This document shows, piece by piece, positions 34,878-40,980 of a stretch of DNA of 40,980 nucleotides (its first letter is position 1; the number at the start of each line of letters is the position of its first letter). This stretch comes from Acidobacteriota bacterium (lineage in GTDB: Bacteria > Acidobacteriota > Terriglobia > Acidiferrales > UBA7541): assembly GCA_003224145.1 (NCBI GenBank), contig QHYN01000038.1, positions 1 through 40,980 on the forward strand, read 5' to 3'. The notes under the pieces were generated by a model, which did not search any database, was not told the origin of the DNA, and was given only the letters and a program-made list of their open reading frames with translations. The translations under genes were made by a program, and so were the position numbers.

Positions 34878-35439
34878 ACTCCAAGCCTTGCGCCCCGCTG
34901 TCTTCATCGATCGCGACGGCACCATCGCCGAGGAAGTCGGCTACTTGAATCATGTCAGCCGTTTTCGAATGTTCCCGTTTGTCGCAGCCGCGCTGCGGCG
35001 TCTCAACGAAGCGGGCTGCCCCGTTATTGTGGTGACCAATCAATCCGGCGTTGCCCGCGGCTACTTTCCCGAGTCGTTGGTGCACGAAGTCCATCAACTG
35101 ATGATGCAGCAACTCTCGAAATCGGGCGCGAGAATCGATGCCATCTACTATTGCCCGCACACCCCCTCGGAAAACTGTAACTGCCGCAAGCCAAGAACTG
35201 GCATGCTGGAGCAGGCTGCCCGGGAGCGCGCTCTCGATTTGCGACGCTCGTTTGTGGTCGGGGATCGCCACGCCGATGTCGAGCTCGCTCGCAACGCCCA
35301 TGCGCGCGGTGTTCTCGTCCGCACCGGCTATGGAGAAGGCGAGCTCGCCTGGCACGCGGTGAAGTGGCCCACGCCGCCGGATTTTGTTGCCGCTGACCTG
35401 GCCGAAGCGACCGATTGGATTCTGAGGCAACTGGGATGA
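34870..35439 (+). CDS. gmhB: D-glycero-D-manno-heptose 1,7-bisphosphate phosphatase
   Basis: The 189-aa HAD hydrolase removes the 7-phosphate of heptose bisphosphate in the ADP-heptose pathway. Catalytic Asp14 and Asp16 are in VFIDRDGTIAE, followed by VVTNQSGVARGYF, the zinc-binding CPHTPSENCNCRKP and FVVGDRHADVELA. GTG 34870 is in the waaF 3' end; its stop overlaps the rfaE1 ATG at 35436. The preceding step (GmhA isomerase) is not in the window. Confidence 0.95.
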   Translation: MPELQALRPAVFIDRDGTIAEEVGYLNHVSRFRMFPFVAAALRRLNEAGCPVIVVTNQSGVARGYFPESLVHEVHQLMMQQLSKSGARIDAIYYCPHTPSENCNCRKPRTGMLEQAARERALDLRRSFVVGDRHADVELARNAHARGVLVRTGYGEGELAWHAVKWPTPPDFVAADLAEATDWILRQLG

Positions 35440-36494
35440 AGCGCTTCCCCGCAAAGAAGGCCGTATCGCCATCGGCCGACCTCCGAGACCTTGCCGAGTG
35501 CGTCGAAAAATTCTCCGGCAAAACCATCGTTCTCCTTGGTGATTTCGTTGCCGATGAATTTCGATACGGGGAAATCTCGCGCGTCTCGCGCGAAGCCCCG
35601 GTGTTAATTCTCAGGCATCGGGAGACTCATTTGGTTCCCGGCGGCGGCGCCAACGCCGCCAACAATCTCGTCTCGCTCGGCGCGCGAGTCTTGCCCATCA
35701 CCGCCGTTGGCGATGATGCTGCGGGAGACGCGCTCGTCCATCATTTCCGCCAGAAGGGCGTTAACACTAGTGGCCTTCTGTGCGTGAAGGGTTGGACCAC
35801 TCCCACGAAGTCTCGCTTTTTGGCTGGCTGGGCGCATACCGTCGCACAGCAAGTTCTACGCGTCGACTACGAGCCGCACGCGCCACTGTCCGAAGCCATT
35901 CGTCAAAAAATTCAACGCAAACTTTCCGCGAGCCTGCCCCGTGCGGACGCTCTCGCGATTTCCGACTACGGTATCGGCGTGGCAAGCCCGGAACTCGTGC
36001 GGGAGGCCACTGCGCGGCTTGGAAATTCGGTACCCGTCACCCTTGATGCGCGTTACCGGCTGCATAGCTACGCGGAATCCGGTATCACCTCCGCCACCCC
36101 AAACGAAGCCGAGCTAGAAGCGGAACACCACACGGCCATGGCGTCCAATGTAGAGGCACTTGCTCGCGCTGGCCGTTCCACTCTTTCGTCAATGAAATTA
36201 AAAGCCCTTCTGGTAACTCGAGGCCGCCACGGTGTGGCACTCTTTGAATCGGGGCACCGGCACACGCTCATCCCCGTTCACGGTTCCGACCAGGCTGTGG
36301 ATGTAACCGGCGCCGGCGATACGGTTCTTGCTGCCTACACTTTGGCCCTCGCTTGCGCTGCCTCACCACTCGAAGCCGCGCATATCGCCAACATCGCTGG
36401 TGGCCTCGTGGTCATGAAACGCGGCACCGCCACCGTTTCACGCCAGGAGCTTCTCGACGCCATCTGCAGCGAAATCTCCGGAACTGCTTCCTGA
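35436..36494 (+). CDS. rfaE1: D-glycero-beta-D-manno-heptose-7-phosphate kinase
   Basis: A 352-aa PfkB-family kinase phosphorylating C1 of heptose 7-phosphate, here a separate protein rather than the N-terminal half of HldE. It shows VLLGDFVADEFRYGEISRVSREAP, the GGGANAANNLVSLGA sugar loop, ISDYGIG and the catalytic DVTGAGDTVLAAY. ATG 35436 overlaps the gmhB stop (ATGA). An earlier ATG at 35415 lies inside gmhB and is less likely. The next gene supplies the nucleotidyltransferase half. Confidence 0.94.
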   Translation: MKRFPAKKAVSPSADLRDLAECVEKFSGKTIVLLGDFVADEFRYGEISRVSREAPVLILRHRETHLVPGGGANAANNLVSLGARVLPITAVGDDAAGDALVHHFRQKGVNTSGLLCVKGWTTPTKSRFLAGWAHTVAQQVLRVDYEPHAPLSEAIRQKIQRKLSASLPRADALAISDYGIGVASPELVREATARLGNSVPVTLDARYRLHSYAESGITSATPNEAELEAEHHTAMASNVEALARAGRSTLSSMKLKALLVTRGRHGVALFESGHRHTLIPVHGSDQAVDVTGAGDTVLAAYTLALACAASPLEAAHIANIAGGLVVMKRGTATVSRQELLDAICSEISGTAS

Positions 36495-36497
36495 GTT

Positions 36498-36989
36498 ATG
36501 CGTGAGGCTGCTTCCAAGGTTGTTGCTCGCGATGTGCTGCAACGCAAACTCGCCGAACACAAACGCCGCGGTGAACGCATCGTTTTTGCCAACGGCTGCT
36601 TTGATACGCTGCACGTGGGCCACGTCCGCTATCTCGAAGGTGCTCGGCGAGAGGGCGACGTCCTCGTTGTGGGCGTCAATGCCGATGGCAGCGTTGGCCC
36701 TCTGAAAGGTCCCGGCCGCCCCGTCCTGGGTGAAGTCGCGCGCGCACTGCTTGTCGCCGCGCTGCGTTGCGTCGATTACGTTGTGCTTTTTTCTGAATCC
36801 AACGTGGAAGCGCTCCTCGAAGAACTGCGACCTGACGTTCACGCCAAGGGAACCGACTACACCGCAGAAACCGTGCCAGAGCGCGCCATTGCGGCTCGTC
36901 TAGGCATTCGCGTGGCCATCGTTGGAGATCCCAAGGATCATTCGACGCGGGCCTTTTTCGACTTTCTTCGTCAGGCGCCTCATGAATGA
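36498..36989 (+). CDS. rfaE2: D-glycero-beta-D-manno-heptose 1-phosphate adenylyltransferase
   Basis: The 163-aa cytidylyltransferase-like enzyme activates heptose 1-phosphate with ATP to give ADP-heptose. The nucleotide site [17 protein letters not shown] and [13 protein letters not shown] are intact, and the family end [12 protein letters not shown] is kept. The usual SVRxLKG stretch reads [11 protein letters not shown], a minor variant. ATG 36498 is 3 bp after the rfaE1 stop. The pair rfaE1-rfaE2 equals one HldE in Escherichia. Confidence 0.95.
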   Translation: MREAASKVVARDVLQRKLAEHKRRGERIVFANGCFDTLHVGHVRYLEGARREGDVLVVGVNADGSVGPLKGPGRPVLGEVARALLVAALRCVDYVVLFSESNVEALLEELRPDVHAKGTDYTAETVPERAIAARLGIRVAIVGDPKDHSTRAFFDFLRQAPHE

Positions 36990-37998
36990 GCCACGCTTCC
37001 TCGTCGTGCGCCTCGGTTCTCTTGGAGATATTGTTCACACGTTTCCTGCCGTTGCTGGCCTGCGCGAATCTTTTCCCCAGGCCGAAATTGTTTGGCTCAC
37101 GCACCCTCGTTGGAAACCGTTGGTCGAAAGCAGCGAACTGGCCACGGAGATCTGGGAGACGGAGACGCGCTCCTACCTCTCACTCCGCGATATCCTTGCC
37201 CGCATCCGAAAGGTGCACTTCACCACGGCAATTGATTATCAGGGTCTCTGGAAGTCAGCGGCGTTGCCATTTCTCTCGCGCGTGCCGCGCAGAATCGGGT
37301 TTTCCACCCACTCGATTCGCGAATTCGGCGTACCGCTCCTTTACACCGATCGCGTCCGGTGCACCCAATCTCACATTGCCGACCAGAACGGCGAGCTTTC
37401 GCAGCGCGGGGGCGCGCGAAACGGCGTGGGTCCAGTCACCCTCTCCTTGTCAGCTCAGCACGAAGCCTTTGTCTCGCAGCTGTTCCGTGATTTTTCGATG
37501 GATCGCTACGTCGTATTGAGTCCCGCTGGCGGCTGGCGCTCCAAATGCTGGCCTCCAGACCGGTATGGCGCACTCTGTCAAGAAATCCACGCATATCTAG
37601 GGCTTCGGTGTGTCTTGAATCAGGGCCCAGGTGACGAGGAGTGCGTTGCTGCCGTCAAAGCTGCCAGCGGGGAAGCTAGTCCCCTCGCTTACAATGGTTC
37701 ACTCGGCCAACTGATGGCTCTTTTGCGCAATGCGATCTGCGTCGTTGGCGGTGACACCGGACCTTTGCATCTCGCTGCCGCTCTCGGCACGCCTGTTGTG
37801 GCGCTCTTTGGTCCCACCGACCCAGCTCGCAATGGTCCATACCGCCCCCGTGCCGGTCCCGCAAAAGACATTGTTTTACGCAGTCCGCATGCGGTGACTA
37901 CCTACAAGCGAGGCGATCGACCCGATCCTTCCTTGCTCCAGCTCGAAGTTGCCACGGTTTTCGATGCGGTTCGCCGGCAAGTCGAGGCACACCGATGA
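36982..37998 (+). CDS. waaC: LPS heptosyltransferase I-type
   Basis: A 338-aa GT9 glycosyltransferase starting [22 protein letters not shown], the motif of heptosyltransferase I, which adds the first heptose to Kdo. Later parts are [21 protein letters not shown] and [36 protein letters not shown] 36982 overlaps the rfaE2 stop; a longer frame from 36922 lies inside rfaE2 and is unlikely. It ends with an ATGA overlap to the next gene. Order and partners support WaaC over other GT9 proteins. Confidence 0.92.
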   Translation: MNEPRFLVVRLGSLGDIVHTFPAVAGLRESFPQAEIVWLTHPRWKPLVESSELATEIWETETRSYLSLRDILARIRKVHFTTAIDYQGLWKSAALPFLSRVPRRIGFSTHSIREFGVPLLYTDRVRCTQSHIADQNGELSQRGGARNGVGPVTLSLSAQHEAFVSQLFRDFSMDRYVVLSPAGGWRSKCWPPDRYGALCQEIHAYLGLRCVLNQGPGDEECVAAVKAASGEASPLAYNGSLGQLMALLRNAICVVGGDTGPLHLAAALGTPVVALFGPTDPARNGPYRPRAGPAKDIVLRSPHAVTTYKRGDRPDPSLLQLEVATVFDAVRRQVEAHR

Positions 37999-38552
37999 GC
38001 CTTCCCGGCAGTTTTTTCATGCGCTGGCGTGTTCGCCTGGGGTATCCGCTCGCCGTTGTAGTTCTTTGGTTTTCCAGTCCCACGCCCCGGAGTATCTTGG
38101 TGGGCGGTTTAGGAGGGGTGCTTGGTCTTTTCCTTCGCGCCTACGCAGCCGGCTACCTGCGTAAACACGAGGCTCTCACCGTCGCCGGTCCTTACGCCTA
38201 CACTCGCAATCCGCTCTATCTCGGCAGTGCCATCCTGGCTCTGGGAGCAGGAATCGCCTCGAAGTCGTGGTTTTCCGTGGCCATTCTTCTGGTCTACTTT
38301 GTCATTTTCTATTCCATCGTAATACGTCGCGAAGAAAGGGAATTGCACATGCGCCACGGCGCTTCTTTTGAGGAATACGCCCGCATGGTCCCGCTCTTTC
38401 TTCCAGGTCTGAAACCCGCGAAATTATCGGTAGAATCGGTGGACTCGTTCTCCTTTGCGCAGTATAAGAAGAATCGTGAATGGCGCACCGCCGTCGGCTT
38501 CCTATTAATTCTTGCTGGTTTCCTTGCGATTTGGTATCTCAGTTTGCCCTGA
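37995..38552 (+). CDS. Isoprenylcysteine carboxyl methyltransferase-like membrane protein
   Basis: The 185-aa integral membrane protein has about 4-5 hydrophobic segments and the ICMT/phospholipid-methyltransferase signature GPYAYTRNPLYLGSAILALG plus REERELHMRHGASFEEYARMVP. These proteins use SAM to methylate membrane-bound isoprenyl-Cys, phospholipids or other lipid substrates. ATG 37995 overlaps the waaC stop, so it is the eighth gene of the core operon. Its last 48 bp overlap the 3' end of comEC on the other strand. A lipid A or lipid methylation role is a guess from context. Confidence 0.85.
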   Translation: MSLPGSFFMRWRVRLGYPLAVVVLWFSSPTPRSILVGGLGGVLGLFLRAYAAGYLRKHEALTVAGPYAYTRNPLYLGSAILALGAGIASKSWFSVAILLVYFVIFYSIVIRREERELHMRHGASFEEYARMVPLFLPGLKPAKLSVESVDSFSFAQYKKNREWRTAVGFLLILAGFLAIWYLSLP

Positions 38553-40980
38553 TGCAATGGTTTCTGCAGCCCCGGAACAACCCACGAAGCAGCTAATCTC
38601 AAAACGCTGGCCATCGGTCAACACATGCACGGCGCCATCGCGGTCCGTTCTCAAGATGCGCACGCCCGCTCCTTGTAAACGCTCGAGGAGCTCGGGGCTG
38701 GGATGTCCATAGGGATTTGCCTCTCCAACGGAAATGATTCCGATCTGAGGGTGCACGGCGGCAAGGAATTCGGGGATCGTCGAATTCTTGCTCCCATGGT
38801 GTCCAACCTTGAGAATATCGGAATGCAGCAAATCCGCTCTGTTCTCTTCGAGAATTTTGTGTTCCGCCAGTTTTTCTGCATCTCCCGGCAGAAGAATGTT
38901 CCTGTCCCCAAAGTGCAGCCGTAGAACAAGAGAGTCGTCGTTTCTTGCCGCGAGTTCCACTTCACCGGGCGAAATCTCCGGCCACAAGAACTCTCCGGAA
39001 ACGCCGTCCCAATCAAAGGACTTTCCGCGAAGCTCGCGCTCGATTGGGATTTTTCGCTCTCGGGCAACTTCTTCCAGGTGGTGAAAACCCAACGAACTCA
39101 CTTCGCGCCCAATCCAGAGTTTTCCCACGCGAAAATTTTCCAGGATTGCATTGAGTCCGCCCAGATGGTCTTGATGCGCGTGCGTTAGTGCTACAACATC
39201 CAGTTTCTGAAAACCACGCGACCATAAATAAGGTGAAACAGCCTCTTCACCCGGATCGATGCCGAAGTTTTGTTCCTGTCCCTGAAAACCGCTAAACGCC
39301 CCTCCACCATCGATCAAGAGCGTCTTGCCGCCCGGGGACACAACGAATATCGAATCCCCTTGGCCCACATCCAGCACACTTACTTCCAGTTTTCCCTTGG
39401 ACCATTTCGGTTGGAAGGGAAAGATTGCAATTGTCAGTGCGAATGTGATCCACGCAAGGGAAGATGCCCAGGCAAAAGCCCTCTGTCGCGAATGTTTGAG
39501 CCGCATCTCAGCCGCGAGCACAATGCCAACCACAAAGAACAGTGCGATCAGCCAGAACGGCGGCCCTGGAATCCGGTAGCTCCACCGCGGAAAATGCGCG
39601 AACCAGTGAACCAAGTGCATCAGCAGCACGGTGACCCACACCAGCGGAGCGGCGAAAAGCTTCCCCGCTGCGGGGAAGATCAGACTCATTGTCAGTGTCA
39701 CGAAACCGAGTGGCACCAAGACCCCGACCATGGGCACAGCCCCAAGGTTGACAATCGGAGCGGCCAAGGCGACGCGATGAAAATCGCGCGCCATCAAGGG
39801 CAACATCCCGATTTGCAGCGCCATGGTCACCACCAACAACTCCCAGACTCGAAACGTCAGCGACAATCCACCAACAAAAGCGTTACCCGCCGCTTTGCCA
39901 AGTCGCTCCGGCATGTGCGCAGAGATCCATTGTCCCAGCAAGCGCAGATCGATCCGGAATTGCGCCGCGCGTGGCTCGTGGGCCGAATCTCGAGTGACAT
40001 CCCTCCAGCCTCGCAGCGCTCGCACATAGGGCTGCGCGGTTCTTTCCAGCCACGGCACGGCCAGCCCTGCAATGGACCCAATCGCCACGAACGTGAGTTG
40101 AAAGCTTGAGTCGCGTAGCGCGAGCGGTTTGGCAACAAGAAGCGTGAGAGCTGCCACTGCACCGGAATTGAGCAGCTCCAGCCGGCGAAAAAAAAATCCA
40201 CCCAACACTACAATCGTTGCCATGACCGCAGCGCGCAAGACCGGAGCGCGCTGTTCAACGACTGCCACGTACCCAAAGAGGAGCGTCAGAGTGAAGAGCA
40301 TCGTCCAGGTGCGAGCTAGACGCAGTTTTCTTCCCGCCCAGAAAAGCACTGCGGCGATGGCGCCCACGTGCAAGCCGGCCACCACCAGCACATGAAAAGC
40401 GCCGGTCTTCTGAAAATCGGTTGATTCCGTTCTGTCCACAAAGGTTCGGTCGCCCAGCAGCATCGCTCGAAGCACACCTGCGACCTGGGGAGTTCCGTCG
40501 CAGAGTCTGTCAACCTTCTCCCGCAATAGCTTCCGCCCGCGCGCCAGCAATGCTGCCGCGGTAGCAGGGGGAGACGCTACGCGCTCGATGAGGTCAGGCG
40601 CTCGCAGTGTTGCGACCAAATCGATGTTTTGTTGGGCCAAATACGTCCGGCGGTCGAATGCACCCTCATCCAGGAACACTGGTGGACGTTTTGCCTCCGT
40701 CAGAATCGCAATTTCATCTCCTGCATGAAGCTCCGGCAACGGCGATTCATCCGGCTGCCGCGTGAAACTAGCGCGTAATCCGCCTTCCACACGTAGCAGT
40801 GCTCCCTGGAACTCGATTCCAGTCAATTCGATTTCGAGGCCGTAACCCCACGGCAGTTTCGTGGGCTCGTCGCGCAAGCGCCCGTGCCACCGCAAGGGCG
40901 TTTCCAGAGAAAGTCGCCCTCGCTCCACGAGTGACGTAACGTGGTCGGGAGGTCGCGGTTGCTCCGCGACGCAAACCCCG
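38505..40980 (-). CDS. comEC: ComEC/Rec2 DNA internalisation protein (5' partial)
   Basis: ComEC forms the inner-membrane channel for single-stranded DNA in natural transformation. The frame stays open past GTG 40928 to the window edge (reading GVCVAEQPRPPDHVTSLVERG), so the N-terminal membrane segments are missing. Present are the OB-type domain, the competence membrane core (ESTDFQKTGAFHVLVVAGLHVG, APIVNLGAVPMVG) and the C-terminal metallo-beta-lactamase domain (VLDVGQGDSIFV, LTHAHQDHLGGLNAI, LLPGDAEK, LKVGHHGSKNST). The latter keeps the HxHxDH metal motif, so it may cut DNA. The TAA at 38505-38507 lies inside the ICMT-like gene on the other strand. Confidence 0.94.
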   Translation of the reverse strand, partial: GVCVAEQPRPPDHVTSLVERGRLSLETPLRWHGRLRDEPTKLPWGYGLEIELTGIEFQGALLRVEGGLRASFTRQPDESPLPELHAGDEIAILTEAKRPPVFLDEGAFDRRTYLAQQNIDLVATLRAPDLIERVASPPATAAALLARGRKLLREKVDRLCDGTPQVAGVLRAMLLGDRTFVDRTESTDFQKTGAFHVLVVAGLHVGAIAAVLFWAGRKLRLARTWTMLFTLTLLFGYVAVVEQRAPVLRAAVMATIVVLGGFFFRRLELLNSGAVAALTLLVAKPLALRDSSFQLTFVAIGSIAGLAVPWLERTAQPYVRALRGWRDVTRDSAHEPRAAQFRIDLRLLGQWISAHMPERLGKAAGNAFVGGLSLTFRVWELLVVTMALQIGMLPLMARDFHRVALAAPIVNLGAVPMVGVLVPLGFVTLTMSLIFPAAGKLFAAPLVWVTVLLMHLVHWFAHFPRWSYRIPGPPFWLIALFFVVGIVLAAEMRLKHSRQRAFAWASSLAWITFALTIAIFPFQPKWSKGKLEVSVLDVGQGDSIFVVSPGGKTLLIDGGGAFSGFQGQEQNFGIDPGEEAVSPYLWSRGFQKLDVVALTHAHQDHLGGLNAILENFRVGKLWIGREVSSLGFHHLEEVARERKIPIERELRGKSFDWDGVSGEFLWPEISPGEVELAARNDDSLVLRLHFGDRNILLPGDAEKLAEHKILEENRADLLHSDILKVGHHGSKNSTIPEFLAAVHPQIGIISVGEANPYGHPSPELLERLQGAGVRILRTDRDGAVHVLTDGQRFEISCFVGCSGAAETIASGQTEIPNRKETSKN

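Noticed and set aside
39660-39678. Perfect 8-bp inverted repeat CTTCCCCG-CTG-CGGGGAAG
   Set aside because: Lies inside the comEC coding sequence without T-run; probably codon coincidence.
39270-40109. 279-codon frame antisense to comEC
   Set aside because: His/Gln/Arg-rich product typical of a shadow frame; comEC on the other strand is unambiguous.

Overview
The window looks like a chromosomal scaffold of a Gram-negative, moderately GC-rich soil-type bacterium, most likely an Acidobacteriota (Terriglobia-like). The reasons are indirect. There is a lipid A/Kdo/heptose operon with rfaE split into separate kinase and nucleotidyltransferase genes, a secretin fused to a cohesin-like domain, stand-alone purS, larC and larE, a DUF4097 lipoprotein, and housekeeping genes in loosely related clusters. 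No rRNA and no CRISPR array are visible. The phylum is inferred, not proven.

Layout. (1) 1-2398 is the right end of an integrative element. It holds the 3' end of an unknown gene, a cluster of CCGTTCAC repeats, a 67-nt palindrome, a small ribbon-helix-helix-like gene coupled to a truncated membrane-protein gene (possibly the N-terminus of a conjugative coupling protein), and a tyrosine integrase. The integrase stops 4 nt from the 3' end of an initiator tRNA-fMet, the probable attachment site. (2) 2489-5763 (-) is a compact operon: TPR/secretin/cohesin lipoprotein and two GspG-like pseudopilins. (3) 5914-7908 (+) carries smpB and pepA. (4) 7935-12118 (-) carries a glycosyltransferase-like gene, a SAM methyltransferase and argS. 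(5) 12119-12925 is the only long stretch without a gene; it has a near-consensus sigma-70 promoter and three imperfect 26-bp repeats. (6) 12926-19037 (+) carries larC, metG, tatD, a polyprenyl diphosphate synthase with no ordinary start codon, and a histone-deacetylase-like hydrolase. (7) 19200-31361 (-) carries a DUF4097 lipoprotein, larE, a POTRA protein, glmS, purS, adenosine deaminase, a degenerate S1/P1-type protein, an APC permease, a PcrA/UvrD helicase and a secreted hypothetical. (8) 31457-38552 (+) is an eight-gene LPS inner-core operon: waaA, lpxK, waaF, gmhB, rfaE1, rfaE2, waaC and an ICMT-like methyltransferase. (9) 38505-40980 (-) is a 5'-truncated comEC that overlaps the end of the LPS operon tail to tail.

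How the genes work together. The LPS operon covers Kdo transfer, the lipid A 4'-kinase, three of the steps making ADP-heptose, and two heptosyltransferases. glmS supplies the amino sugar feeding lipid A and peptidoglycan. LarC and LarE are the nickel-insertion and sulfur-insertion steps of nickel-pincer nucleotide biosynthesis; larA and larB are not here. The most unusual points are the element end at tRNA-fMet, the three-cysteine LarE, the polyprenyl synthase with a strong Shine-Dalgarno followed by ATC, the P1/PLC-like protein that has lost several zinc ligands, the mosaic codon usage in metG, and the long repeat-bearing leader before larC.
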